Assembly (NCBI GenBank): GCA_017553635.1
Contig: JAFZKN010000007.1
Span: 124,001 to 188,000 of the forward strand
DNA: 64,000 bases
Direction of reading: 5' to 3'
From: Treponema sp.
GTDB taxonomy: Bacteria; Spirochaetota; Spirochaetia; Treponematales; Treponemataceae
In this document: positions 42,413 through 51,232 of the stretch, piece by piece
How the letters are laid out: every line of letters starts with the position of its first letter
Numbering within the stretch: position 1 is the stretch's first letter
The notes under the pieces: model-generated
The model's database searches: none
Told to the model about the DNA's origin: nothing
The model's input: only the letters and a program-made list of their open reading frames with translations
Position numbers and translations under genes: made by a program

Positions 42413-43261
42413 TTATCTTCCGAATAAGGAAAGTGAGTCTAAGAAACTGGAATCATTACAAACATCTGATCCAATAGATGCTGCCTGATCATAAATTAAA
42501 GAATCCGGATCCTTTAATTTTGAATATCTTGTATCAAGCATTGCTGCCTTAACATTTCCAGGTACCTGTGAAATACTCTTTTCAGTATAATACTTTGCTG
42601 TAAACAAAGCTCCTTTTGGATAATCGGAATTTGGTTCTACCCAGAATGTTGCTTTACACCAGTCATCTTTTGTATCTTCCTTGATAAGTAAAGCTCCAAT
42701 TGTTCCTGTAGGAATTTTTATTGAAGAAGAAATCTTATTGATTTTCTGATCTGTATAAGCATGTCCGATATGTGTATTTGTTTCACCGTTATCGCCATAC
42801 ATTACACATGCAACTGCATGAGGAACTACACATGTATAAGAAACATAGTATTCAGAATAATCATCATCAATTCTTACTTTTGCCATATCTGTTGTCTTTG
42901 TATCTTTTCCAAGCAAACACTTATAAACAACAGAATCAGAATCCTTAGAAGAACCTTCAGCTTCTACCATAAGATCCAATCCCTTTGGCAAAGCTCCAAT
43001 CCATCTTAAACGCTCCTGATCATTAGGGTTTACTTCATACAAACCTACGTTTGAATAAATAATAACGCCCTGAACCCAGTTTCCTGATTCTCTTGCACGA
43101 TCACTGATATAAGTATTTGGCTCATCATCTTCATGTCTGGCAAAATCAACAGGCTGATAGTCATCTTCTGATGTTGACGCAGCTTTTTTTTCTTTTCCAC
43201 AACTAACTGAAATCAATAAAACCGCTGTCAAAACAAAAAGAGTTGAAAATAGTTTTTTCAT
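42413..43261 (-). CDS. SH3-like lipoprotein
   Basis: 282 residues from the ATG at 43261, preceded by GGAG; a frame extends to 43303 but lacks a start signal there. The signal peptide ends in a lipobox (LISVSC, Cys21). The body has two SH3-like parts, one starting NWVQGVIIYSNVGLYEVNP. It is the first gene of a five-gene minus-strand run: lipoprotein, secreted SH3 protein, MBL hydrolase, KPVIYLYP protein, MEMO lipoprotein. Role probably in the cell envelope. Confidence 0.75.
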   Translation of the reverse strand: MKKLFSTLFVLTAVLLISVSCGKEKKAASTSEDDYQPVDFARHEDDEPNTYISDRARESGNWVQGVIIYSNVGLYEVNPNDQERLRWIGALPKGLDLMVEAEGSSKDSDSVVYKCLLGKDTKTTDMAKVRIDDDYSEYYVSYTCVVPHAVACVMYGDNGETNTHIGHAYTDQKINKISSSIKIPTGTIGALLIKEDTKDDWCKATFWVEPNSDYPKGALFTAKYYTEKSISQVPGNVKAAMLDTRYSKLKDPDSLIYDQAASIGSDVCNDSSFLDSLSLFGR

Positions 43262-43339
43262 TGTTTTACTCCTAATTATAATCTCCGTTCTATAAGAATA
43301 CAAAAAAGACCGTATTTAGGTCAATATTAGCCGTCATAA

Positions 43340-43369
43340 TTGACCGGGGCGGCTGTTTAATGCTAATAT
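43340..43369 (+). promoter_or_regulatory. prs promoter
   Basis: TTGACC at 43340-43345 and TAATAT at 43364-43369 are 18 bp apart. The transcript would have a leader of about 105 nt before prs. Confidence 0.6.
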
Positions 43370-43401
43370 AGGCTTAACCGTAGTCCAGATGCAAGGGAAT
43401 A

Positions 43402-43452
43402 GCATGGCTATGGCATGCGGTAATCAAAGAGATGCCTTTTTTCGATTATCGC
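43402..43452 (+). promoter_or_regulatory. Structured prs leader with alternative hairpins
   Basis: A 9-bp stem, GCGGTAATC (43417-43425) with GATTATCGC (43444-43452), overlaps a short terminator-like stem, GGCAT (43412-43416) with ATGCC (43432-43436) followed by six T residues, and a GCATG/CATGC hairpin (43402-43418). They cannot all form at once, which suggests conditional termination or control of ribosome access. The terminator stem is only 5 bp. Confidence 0.4.
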
Positions 43453-43479
43453 AGAACTATTACAAAGGGGTAAGAATAA

Positions 43480-44742
43480 ATGCCATATTCTGAACCAACC
43501 AATCTGGCAATTGTTGCCTGTCCAGGTGGCGAAGCATTCGCAGATGAAGTAATCACTCATCTCCGCCACATGTACAAACATCGTTTTACGCTCAAAAACG
43601 ATGTCATTTCTAAACGCTACGAACTTGATAAAAATGAATTAATCAAAAAAATCAACTTTCAAAGCGATCTGGATACTTCTGATGTCTGCATGCGTGGTGC
43701 TACAGATAAGTACCGCCCTCCGGTTTTCAAAGTAAATGCAAGATTCACCTATTTCATGAATGGAGAATTCAAAACTGAACTTCTTGATTGCATAAGAGGA
43801 AAGGAAGTTTTTATTTTCCAGGATGTAGAAAATCATGAAGTACTTTCCCTAAACGAAGGAAAGAACAAGCTTTCACTTTCTGTAAATGACCATGTTATGT
43901 CACTGCTCGTTACAATCGATGCAGTACGTCAGGCAGGAGCTGCAAGCATTACTCTGGTTCTTCCCGTTTATCCTTACAGCCGTCAGCACAAGAAAAAGGG
44001 CCGCGAAGGTCTTACAGCTTCTATGCTCGGTCATGTATACGAAATGCTCGGTGTTTCAAGAATCATAACTCTTGATATTCACTCACGCGAAATCGTCAAT
44101 GCATTCAGTTCAATTGCACTCGAAAACTTACATGCAAGCTATCAGATTATCCGCGAGTTAACAAAGATAGTTGACCTTACTGGAAAAACTGAAGAACTCG
44201 TTGTTGTTTCTCCGGATACAGGTGCCATTGATAGAAATAAATTCTACGCATCAGGATTAAAGCTTCCTCTTGCAATGATATACAAAGAGCGCGATTATTC
44301 AATCGTAACTCAGGATGCAAATTCTACCAACATCAAGGCAATCAAGCTTCTTGGTGATGTACGCGGTAAAGTTGCATTCCTTGCAGATGATATGCTCGGT
44401 ACAGGTGGAACATTACTCAAAGCCATGAAGTTCCTCAAAGAACAGGGAGCAACAAAAGTAATCTGTGCAATCAGTCTTCCTTTCTTTACAGGAAACGCAA
44501 TCGAACTTTTCGATCAGGCTTACAAAGATGGACTGTTCTACCGCATCATCGGAACAAACGCAGTTTATCACGAAGAACTTCTTACAAAAGAATGGTATAT
44601 AAGCACAAATGTTTCTGGTCTTTTTGCAAACGTAATTACACGCGTTCATCACAACCAGTCGTTGAGCGATCTTCTTGATAACCGCAACATTATAGAAAAA
44701 CTTGTTAAACACGATGTAACTCCGGAAGATGACGAAGTATAA
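43480..44742 (+). CDS. prs: Ribose-phosphate pyrophosphokinase (PRPP synthase)
   Basis: 420 residues, about 100 longer than the common form, the extra part being at the N-terminus and in insertions. Core motifs are present: DIHSREIVNAFSS, VVSPDTGAIDRNKFYA (ribose-5-phosphate and ATP site) and the PRPP-binding loop FLADDMLGTGGTLLK. It makes PRPP from ribose 5-phosphate and ATP for nucleotide, histidine and tryptophan synthesis. AAAGGGGTAAG precedes the ATG. The end overlaps the following sugar kinase gene by 14 bp. Confidence 0.93.
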   Translation: MPYSEPTNLAIVACPGGEAFADEVITHLRHMYKHRFTLKNDVISKRYELDKNELIKKINFQSDLDTSDVCMRGATDKYRPPVFKVNARFTYFMNGEFKTELLDCIRGKEVFIFQDVENHEVLSLNEGKNKLSLSVNDHVMSLLVTIDAVRQAGAASITLVLPVYPYSRQHKKKGREGLTASMLGHVYEMLGVSRIITLDIHSREIVNAFSSIALENLHASYQIIRELTKIVDLTGKTEELVVVSPDTGAIDRNKFYASGLKLPLAMIYKERDYSIVTQDANSTNIKAIKLLGDVRGKVAFLADDMLGTGGTLLKAMKFLKEQGATKVICAISLPFFTGNAIELFDQAYKDGLFYRIIGTNAVYHEELLTKEWYISTNVSGLFANVITRVHHNQSLSDLLDNRNIIEKLVKHDVTPEDDEV

Positions 44743-46006
44743 TTTTCTCTGCGTCGATATCGGAACATCTTCTCTTAAAGCAGCACTTGTTTCTGACAAA
44801 GGACAGGTGCTGTCCTTTTACCGCGAAATGTTTTCTTCGTCTGACAAATCAAAAATAAGTTCAGACTGGATAGCGGGATTACAGAATTCAATTTATAAAA
44901 TTAAACGCGACATGCAGTTTGCTGGAAACGGTTTTTCATGTGATGCTGTATGCATTTCGGGAAACGGTCCGACTTTAGTTTCAGAAGACGGCACGACTCT
45001 GCTTTGGAATGAAAAACTGGATGGCGAGATTGAGAACGCGCAGTGTGGTGCGGACGGCAGCGCGCAGCTACAAAACGACATCGAAGAAAAATTTTCCCAC
45101 TCACTTTTTATTCCGCGGATAAAATATTTTAAACACAAATATTCAGAAAGCTTTAATAATAAAAAAATATTTTCCGGTCCTGAATATTTAATCTGGTATT
45201 TAACCGGAACTCACATAACGATTTTACCCGAAGCGCGCTACGAAACAGCTTACTGGAACGACCAGGCGCTTTCTTTTATCGGCGCAAAGCCGGAACAGTT
45301 CGGCCGCTTTGTAAACCCGGGCTATAACTGCGGAACGATTACAAAGGAAGTTTCATCGCTTTTTGGTCTTGATAAAAATATACCTGTCATTGCAGGCGGT
45401 CCTGACTTTATCGTTGCAATGATTGGAACAAACACATTAAAGCCGGGTAAGCTCTGCGACTGCGCAGGCTCAAGCGAAGGAATAAACCTCTGCACAGACA
45501 GACAGGTTTTTGCAGAAGGGTTAAGAACGCTTCCGAGTGTAATGAGCGGCTTATGGAACCTTGCAGTTTTAATGCAGTCAAGCGGAAGACAGTTTGTAGA
45601 ATGCAAGGAAAATTACGAATACGAAATCAATCAGAAAATATCCTATGCTGAATATATAAATAACTGTTTTAAAAATAAAAATTCGCAGGGCTATGTTACA
45701 ATGACAAATCTTGCAGCATCAGTAAAAGATGCCCTTGATAAAATTACAGGCTGCGCTAAAGAAAATAATTTACAGATTGACGATGTGATGATGATAACCG
45801 GAGGACAGTCAAAGAGCCCGCTTTGGATTCAGCACAAAACAGACATCATAAATTATAAAATATGCACGACAGATGTTGCAGACAGCGAGCTTATAGGGGA
45901 TGCAGTTCTTGCGGGTGTCGCACTCGGGCTTTATAAAACAATTACAGAGGCTGCAGACAGCATGGTAAAAAGTTCACGCACTTTTGTTCCACAGGGAGAA
46001 GCGTGA
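44729..46006 (+). CDS. FGGY-family carbohydrate kinase
   Basis: 425 residues, shorter than typical xylulokinases (about 490). The N-terminal phosphate loop FLCVDIGTSSLKAALVS and the second-domain motifs AGGPDFIVAMIGTN, DCAGSSEGINLC and VMMITGGQSKSPLWIQ define the FGGY kinase fold (ASKHA). The substrate is a pentulose or similar sugar; I cannot say which. It overlaps prs and the following HAD gene, so the three form an operon possibly feeding pentose phosphate into PRPP. Confidence 0.87.
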   Translation: MTKYNFLCVDIGTSSLKAALVSDKGQVLSFYREMFSSSDKSKISSDWIAGLQNSIYKIKRDMQFAGNGFSCDAVCISGNGPTLVSEDGTTLLWNEKLDGEIENAQCGADGSAQLQNDIEEKFSHSLFIPRIKYFKHKYSESFNNKKIFSGPEYLIWYLTGTHITILPEARYETAYWNDQALSFIGAKPEQFGRFVNPGYNCGTITKEVSSLFGLDKNIPVIAGGPDFIVAMIGTNTLKPGKLCDCAGSSEGINLCTDRQVFAEGLRTLPSVMSGLWNLAVLMQSSGRQFVECKENYEYEINQKISYAEYINNCFKNKNSQGYVTMTNLAASVKDALDKITGCAKENNLQIDDVMMITGGQSKSPLWIQHKTDIINYKICTTDVADSELIGDAVLAGVALGLYKTITEAADSMVKSSRTFVPQGEA

Positions 46007-46650
46007 TGAAAGTTTATAAAATCCCTGAGAATCTTAAGACAATAATTTTTGATATTGATTCAACACTGTATACAAATTCTAAATACGCCTTTGAGCAGGT
46101 GGATGTTCAGCTTCGTCATCTTGCAGAGCTTCGCGGTGTAACGCCGGATAAAATCCGAAAGATGATTGCAGATTTTCGCGCGGAATACAGTAAAAAAAAT
46201 GACGATGCTAAAATTAGTCTTGGAAACACTCTTACATATTTTGGTGTTACAATCGAAGACAGTATTAAAATGCGTGAGACACTTTTAGAACCGGCAGAGT
46301 TTTTAAGCCGTGACGACCGCCTCATTAAAACTCTCGAAAAGCTTTCTAAAAAATATAAAATGATTGCAGTAACAAACAATCCTGTCCTTCCGGCTTTTAA
46401 AACCTTAGAAGCAATAGGAATCGAAAAGCTTATCCCGGATATCATCGGTCTTGATACATGCCACAAATCAAAACCTCATCCCGATATTTTAAATCTGGCC
46501 GCAGAAAAAACCGGCGCAAGACTTACAGAATGTCTTAGCGTCGGAGACCGCTACGACATAGACTTAAGTCTTGCGCTCGAAATGGGTATGGGCGCCATCT
46601 TAGTAACCGGCGTCGAAGATGTTTATGAACTGGATGGGGTATTAAAATAA
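46006..46650 (+). CDS. HAD-superfamily phosphatase
   Basis: 214 residues from the ATG at 46006, which overlaps the kinase stop as TGATG (a GTG one codon earlier is also possible). HAD motif I is IIFDIDSTLYTN, motif II AVTNNP, and motifs III/IV KSKPHPDI and VGDRYDIDLSLA. The SDT1/pyrimidine-5'-nucleotidase-like subgroup fits best, which would match the nucleotide-sugar context. Cytoplasmic. A strong terminator follows. Confidence 0.87.
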   Translation: MKVYKIPENLKTIIFDIDSTLYTNSKYAFEQVDVQLRHLAELRGVTPDKIRKMIADFRAEYSKKNDDAKISLGNTLTYFGVTIEDSIKMRETLLEPAEFLSRDDRLIKTLEKLSKKYKMIAVTNNPVLPAFKTLEAIGIEKLIPDIIGLDTCHKSKPHPDILNLAAEKTGARLTECLSVGDRYDIDLSLALEMGMGAILVTGVEDVYELDGVLK

Positions 46651-46657
46651 AATCATA

Positions 46658-46704
46658 AAAAAACCGGGATATATGAAGCGAACTTCAAAATTCCCGGTTT
46701 TTTT
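46658..46704 (+). terminator. Intrinsic terminator of the prs operon
   Basis: AAACCGGGA (46661-46669) and TCCCGGTTT (46692-46700) with an inner GAAG/CTTC hairpin, flanked by A- and T-runs, so it can work on both strands and also close the tRNA-Arg transcript. Confidence 0.85.
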
Positions 46705-46705
46705 A

Positions 46706-46779
46706 CGGCCCTTATGCGATTCGAACGCACTACCTGCCGCTTAGGAGGCGGCCGCTCTATCCAGGTGAGCTAAAGGACC
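46706..46779 (-). tRNA. tRNA-Arg (anticodon CCU)
   Basis: Read on the minus strand, a 7-bp acceptor stem (GGTCCTT/AAGGGCC), a D arm (AGCTCACCTGGATAGAGC), an anticodon arm GCCGC-CTCCTAA-GCGGC with anticodon CCU, and a T arm with loop TTCGAAT give a full cloverleaf of 74 nt with discriminator G. CCA is not encoded. Confidence 0.93.
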
Positions 46780-46814
46780 AGTACAACTCGTATCTTCTCT
46801 TGACAGCCCGTAAG

Positions 46815-46865
46815 GCATGTTTCGAGTTGTTTCGAGAGTCGCTGCGCGATTCTCTCATACACTTC
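46815..46865. repeat. Third, divergent copy of the hairpin repeat
   Basis: GCATGTTTCGAG at 46815-46826, a 9-bp stem (GAGAGTCGC/GCGATTCTC, one G-U pair) and TCATACACTTC repeat the core of the tandem element at 37637-37806. Compensatory changes in the stem keep the pairing. Confidence 0.7.
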
Positions 46866-46909
46866 ATGTATACTACCCGAAACAGCCGTTTTTTTCAATC
46901 AGCACGAAG

Positions 46910-47203
46910 TTAAGATAAATCTTTTATAATTAAAATCAAAGCGGCAATTATAAACAGCGGAGGCACTGCCGTAAAAAATAAAGTAAGCAGCGGGATTCCT
47001 GCTATAATCAGATATTCTGTTGCAATAATTCCAAAATTCAGCATCATACTGTAAATGACACCTGCATAGTAAATTAAAATTCCTGCAGTAAGACACATCC
47101 AGCCTGCATTACGGCTTTTTGACCACAAAAGAATTGCAAAAAAAGAAGCAATTCCACCGAGAATTAATTTTATACACCAGATAATAAACTGACTGTCAGC
47201 CAT
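46910..47203 (-). CDS. Small three-helix membrane protein, unknown
   Basis: 97 residues with three hydrophobic segments (FIIWCIKLILGGIASFFAIL; AGWMCLTAGILIYYAG; the LIIAGIPLLTLFFTAVPPLF region). Its ATG is 3 bp after the stop of the 265-residue gene, so they are co-transcribed. The family is not recognised. Confidence 0.7.
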   Translation of the reverse strand: MADSQFIIWCIKLILGGIASFFAILLWSKSRNAGWMCLTAGILIYYAGVIYSMMLNFGIIATEYLIIAGIPLLTLFFTAVPPLFIIAALILIIKDLS

Positions 47204-47206
47204 CGG

Positions 47207-48004
47207 CTAAACCTTCCATGGATTATTTTTTAATAACGTAAACACACCTTTGTCAGCACCATACGGAATTATCGATGGAACATTATAATCTGGACTGATT
47301 GCAATATTACATGACAGACAGTGCTTTACAAAATCATCATAATCTTTTTCCTGCATTTTCGGATAAAGATAAGGACCTTCTCTCGTAAAATATTCCTTTA
47401 AATAAACATCATACAAAAACCAGTTTTTTTCTCCCCTGCAGGGGAGTTCTGCGATCAGGTCATAGATTGAACGTGAAAGCCCGCCAAGAATTGCTCCTGA
47501 AACACGCTCTGGATAAAAAAGCGCGGTAATATCATTTCTTACTGCAAGAACGTAGAGATTATCGGTCCATGGAAGCGGTGGAGTAATCAATACACACTCA
47601 AAATCTTTTACAATTTCATTTTCGTGAACAAGTCCAACCCATGGAACATATTTTACAAGCCTCGTTGAAAAAGAAAGAGCAGCCTTTTCTGCCTTTGCTG
47701 TATCAAAATAAACAAGAGCCCTGCATTCTGCACGAAGAAGATCAGAAACTGCTTTATCAAGCTGTTTTTGAAAATCCGTTTCAAAAGAACCTGTGAGGCC
47801 TCTGTTAATGATGTTTTTGATTTTTAAAAATGCACCGGTTCCGTTTGTTCCGTTACCGTTACCCCATCCGAGAATCGCCCTGCCGTTTTCGAGATACATG
47901 TCGGTAAGCCGAACTCCTTTTTCGGTATACAAAAAAGTCCCACGGGCACGCTTTATCTCTCCAAAACGTGCACTGATTTCTGAATAATACTCTTCCGTTA
48001 TCAT
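47207..48004 (-). CDS. Uncharacterised 265-residue protein, N-terminus like class III aminotransferases
   Basis: The first 70 residues (RFGEIKRARGTFLYTEKGVR, LTDMYLENGRAILGWG) resemble the N-terminal strand region of class III PLP aminotransferases (RARG-x-LYT-x-G-R-x-D...G). The lysine and cofactor region of that fold are absent, and the C-terminal half (YVPWVGLVHENEIVKDF, PYLYPKMQEKDYDDFV) is unrecognised. It may be a decayed or repurposed fragment of that family; function open. It lies between copA and the small membrane protein, on the same strand. Confidence 0.6.
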   Translation of the reverse strand: MITEEYYSEISARFGEIKRARGTFLYTEKGVRLTDMYLENGRAILGWGNGNGTNGTGAFLKIKNIINRGLTGSFETDFQKQLDKAVSDLLRAECRALVYFDTAKAEKAALSFSTRLVKYVPWVGLVHENEIVKDFECVLITPPLPWTDNLYVLAVRNDITALFYPERVSGAILGGLSRSIYDLIAELPCRGEKNWFLYDVYLKEYFTREGPYLYPKMQEKDYDDFVKHCLSCNIAISPDYNVPSIIPYGADKGVFTLLKNNPWKV

Positions 48005-48027
48005 ATTTTATTATTTTATAGTAAGAA

Positions 48028-48234
48028 TCAAGATATTTCAACAAATTCATATCCGGCGTCGACAACAGCTTTTTTAAATACGTCGTCACTTATATCACCT
48101 GAATACTCGACAACAGCAGTGCCGGCTTTAAAATCAACGTCAGCTTTTACACCTTCGATTGCACAGAGAGCATCAGTCACATGCTTCTGGCAGTGCTGAC
48201 ACATCATTCCTTTAATCTGTATAGTTTTTTTCAT
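48028..48234 (-). CDS. Possible internal start giving a free CopZ-like chaperone
   Basis: Inside the copA frame, AAAGGAGAT (48249-48241) precedes an ATG at 48234 by 7 bp. Translation from there would give a 68-residue protein, MKKTIQIKGMMCQHCQKH..., complete in itself as a CopZ copper chaperone. This suggests that copZ was joined in frame to copA by loss of a stop codon while its start signals were kept, so both fused and free forms may be made. Confidence 0.55.
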   Translation of the reverse strand: MKKTIQIKGMMCQHCQKHVTDALCAIEGVKADVDFKAGTAVVEYSGDISDDVFKKAVVDAGYEFVEIS

Positions 48235-50496
48235 AACAGAATCTCCTTTATCTGTTTTCATAAAATTAAGCCTGAGTGAATTCATTACGACACAAAAGCT
48301 GGAAAGACTCATTGCAAGTGCGCCGTACACAGGCTTTAAAAAAATACCAAATGATCCGAGTGCGCCTGCTGCAACCGGAATACAAATTATATTATAGAAA
48401 AATGCCCAGAATAAATTCTCGTGAATATTGCGGAGCGTATTTTTACTTATTTTAATTCCACGGACAACATCAAGAAGATCATTTTTCATAAGCACGACAT
48501 CAGCAGCATCAAGCGCCACATCAGTTCCCGCACCGATTGCAATTCCGACAAAGCTTCGTTTTAAGGAAGGAGCATCATTTACACCGTCACCTGTCATTGC
48601 AACTTTTTTATCTTTAGAAAGTTCTGCAACGATTTTTTCTTTTTCATCCGGTTTAACACCGGCATAAACTTTTTTAATTCCAACCCGTTGTGCAATTGCA
48701 TCTGCCGTCGCCTTATTGTCACCAGTAAGAAGTACAGTTTCGATTCCCATTCCATTGAGTTCTTTTACAGCCTGACGGCTGGTCTCTTTTTCTGTGTCAG
48801 ATACACATATCATTCCGACATATTTTTCATCAATAGAAAACAAGAGTGGTGTCTTCCCTTCACGCGATTTTTTTTCAATTAATTCTTTTGGAGCATCCGG
48901 AACAAATTCAATATTTCCAGCCTTAACAAGTTTTCCGTCAATCACAGCTTTAACACCACGTCCGATTATTTCTTCAAAATTACAAACTTCACCAAGTGCA
49001 GTACCGCGTTTCTCACAATATTTTGAAACCGCAACTGCAAGCGGATGTGATGAATTTTTTTCAAGAGAATATACGTACAGCAAAAGTTCTTCATTCAATT
49101 CGACATCTGTAACAACGGGCTTCCCGTTCGTAACTGTTCCGGTTTTATCCATCACACATATTTCAACTTTTCCAAGCGCTTCAAGACTTGCAGCTGTTTT
49201 AAATAAAATTCCTTTTTTTGCCGCAACCCCGTTTCCAACCATAATACTTACAGGAGTTGCAAGTCCAAGCGAACAGGGACAGCTTATTACAAGAACACAT
49301 ACTGCAAGCGCAACTGCATTCGAAAGCCTCATACTTAATGACTCCATTCCACATGAACCCGGCACACCGATAAAAAACCAGACTGCAAAAGTTATAAGCG
49401 AAATCAATAAAACAGATGGAACAAAAACAGCACTCACTTTATCAGCAATCTTTGCAATCGGAGCCTTAGAAGAAGATGCATCTGTTACAAGCTGAATTAT
49501 TTTACCGAACGAAGTTTCCTGCCCAATTTTTTCTACCTTTACGACAATACGTCCGGTTACACATAAAGTCGATGCATAAACACTTTTTCCTTCACCTTTA
49601 TCAAGCGGAATACTTTCACCGGTAAGATTACTTTCATTTATACTGGCACTTCCTTCTGTAATAATTCCATCAACAGGAATTGATTCCCCAGTTTTTACAA
49701 CAACAACATCGCCAGCCTTAACCTGATTTATCCCGACTGTTTTTTCAGTTCCGTCTTTAAAAATCGTTGCAGTCTGCGGCGCTAATTTAATAAGTGAATT
49801 TAAAGCATCTGTTGTTTTCCCCTTAGAAAAACTTTCCAGTGTTTTTCCGACTGTAATCAAAGTTACAATCATTGCAGCACTTTCAAAATACAAAGCAGGC
49901 ATCACATAACTGCATTCTACGGAATAAAACGCAGCAGCAAAACTTACAAGATTATAAAGACTGTATAAATAAGAAACGCCGGAACCCAAAGCGACAAGAG
50001 TATCCATATTGGGTGCTCTGTTTAAAACCGCTTTAGTTCCGCTTATAAAAAATTTTCTGTTGATAAAAAGGATTATAAAAGAAAGAATAGCCTGATAGAT
50101 TCCTATAAAAACAATCCTGCCAAATTCAAAAAAATTTTCCTTTATGAATGAAGGAATTGGCCAGCCCCACATCATATGCCCCATAGAAACATACATAAGT
50201 GGCAAAAGAATACACACCGAGACAAAAAAACGTTTTAATAACTTTTTAGTTTCTGCATCAAGACTGCTTTTTGTTTTTACATGTGGAGCACCTGCAGGTT
50301 TTGCACCATATCCTGCTTTTTGAACAGCACTCATAATTTTCTGCGTTAAATTATCATCAAAATTTCCTTCTACCGTCATAGAATTTGTAAGAAGATTTAC
50401 ATTGCATGAAGTTACCCCTTCTACACTTTCAACAGCTTTCTGAACATGTGCACTGCATGCTGCACAACTCATTCCGGTAACATCAAATTTTTCCAT
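48028..50496 (-). CDS. copA: Copper-translocating P-type ATPase with C-terminal CopZ-like domain
   Basis: 822 residues. An N-terminal HMA domain carries MSCAACSAH; eight helices follow with the ion motif CPC in ISCPCSLGLATP (near residue 406), the phosphorylation motif MDKTGTVTNG (Asp near 450) and hinge MTGDGVND. After the last helix pair the frame continues into a second HMA domain (IQIKGMMCQHCQKH), which in most bacteria is a separate protein, CopZ. An internal ATG at 48234 has its own ribosome binding site. The protein exports Cu(I). It follows folE by 36 bp. Confidence 0.93.
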   Translation of the reverse strand: MEKFDVTGMSCAACSAHVQKAVESVEGVTSCNVNLLTNSMTVEGNFDDNLTQKIMSAVQKAGYGAKPAGAPHVKTKSSLDAETKKLLKRFFVSVCILLPLMYVSMGHMMWGWPIPSFIKENFFEFGRIVFIGIYQAILSFIILFINRKFFISGTKAVLNRAPNMDTLVALGSGVSYLYSLYNLVSFAAAFYSVECSYVMPALYFESAAMIVTLITVGKTLESFSKGKTTDALNSLIKLAPQTATIFKDGTEKTVGINQVKAGDVVVVKTGESIPVDGIITEGSASINESNLTGESIPLDKGEGKSVYASTLCVTGRIVVKVEKIGQETSFGKIIQLVTDASSSKAPIAKIADKVSAVFVPSVLLISLITFAVWFFIGVPGSCGMESLSMRLSNAVALAVCVLVISCPCSLGLATPVSIMVGNGVAAKKGILFKTAASLEALGKVEICVMDKTGTVTNGKPVVTDVELNEELLLYVYSLEKNSSHPLAVAVSKYCEKRGTALGEVCNFEEIIGRGVKAVIDGKLVKAGNIEFVPDAPKELIEKKSREGKTPLLFSIDEKYVGMICVSDTEKETSRQAVKELNGMGIETVLLTGDNKATADAIAQRVGIKKVYAGVKPDEKEKIVAELSKDKKVAMTGDGVNDAPSLKRSFVGIAIGAGTDVALDAADVVLMKNDLLDVVRGIKISKNTLRNIHENLFWAFFYNIICIPVAAGALGSFGIFLKPVYGALAMSLSSFCVVMNSLRLNFMKTDKGDSVMKKTIQIKGMMCQHCQKHVTDALCAIEGVKADVDFKAGTAVVEYSGDISDDVFKKAVVDAGYEFVEIS

Positions 50497-50532
50497 TTAA
50501 CGCTCCTGTCAGACTTATATTGCCAGGACAAA

Positions 50533-51129
50533 CTATTTTATCTGCAATAAAAATTCATTCTTGAGATTTTCATTTTTTTTGAACAAACCGCGGACGCACA
50601 TTGTAGTCGTAACAGTTCCAGGTTTTCTTATTCCTCTTGTCGTTACACACGAATGCTCACCCTCAATAACAACCATAATATCTTTAGTGCCTAAAATCAT
50701 TTCAAGAATATCAGCAATGTCATTCCCGATTTTTTCCTGAAGCTGAAGACGCTTACAAACCATATCAACAATACGAGGTATCTTACTCAATCCGATTATT
50801 TTTCTGCGGGGAACATACGCAACATGAACTTTCATATTATACATCAGTGCAAGATGATGCTCACAATAACTGAATGTATCAATATCCGTAAGGCAGACCA
50901 TATCAGTAGCCTTTGCAGTTTCAAAGCATCTGTCAAACATCTGGGCAATTTCTTTGTTTGAATAGCGCATTCCCTCAAAAACTTCGTCGTACATACGTGC
51001 GACACGATCCGGAGTTTCTGCGATGTCCTGATTTTTTAAATCTGCTCCGAGAGCTTCAAGGATGTCCTTAACGGCGTTTTCGATTTTCGAAATATTATCT
51101 TTGCTTAAATGACGGGTTTCGTGCTGCAT
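50533..51129 (-). CDS. folE: GTP cyclohydrolase I
   Basis: 198 residues. TPDRVARMYDEVFEGM, the zinc ligands in DTFSYCEHHLALMYN and in EGEHSCVTTRGIRKPG, and the IGLSKIPRIVDMVCKRLQLQE segment identify FolE type IA. It makes dihydroneopterin triphosphate from GTP, the first step to folate, which supplies MetE/MetF in the same window. The start at 51129 gives the normal length. Confidence 0.96.
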   Translation of the reverse strand: MQHETRHLSKDNISKIENAVKDILEALGADLKNQDIAETPDRVARMYDEVFEGMRYSNKEIAQMFDRCFETAKATDMVCLTDIDTFSYCEHHLALMYNMKVHVAYVPRRKIIGLSKIPRIVDMVCKRLQLQEKIGNDIADILEMILGTKDIMVVIEGEHSCVTTRGIRKPGTVTTTMCVRGLFKKNENLKNEFLLQIK

Positions 51130-51232
51130 GACTCTATCTTACAACAAAACGTGGTAAATGAAAATACGCCAAACCGCTTCCGCAGAAAAACCTATGGGAC
51201 CCGCAAGCGCTAAATGCATTTTGCCGCTGCTG

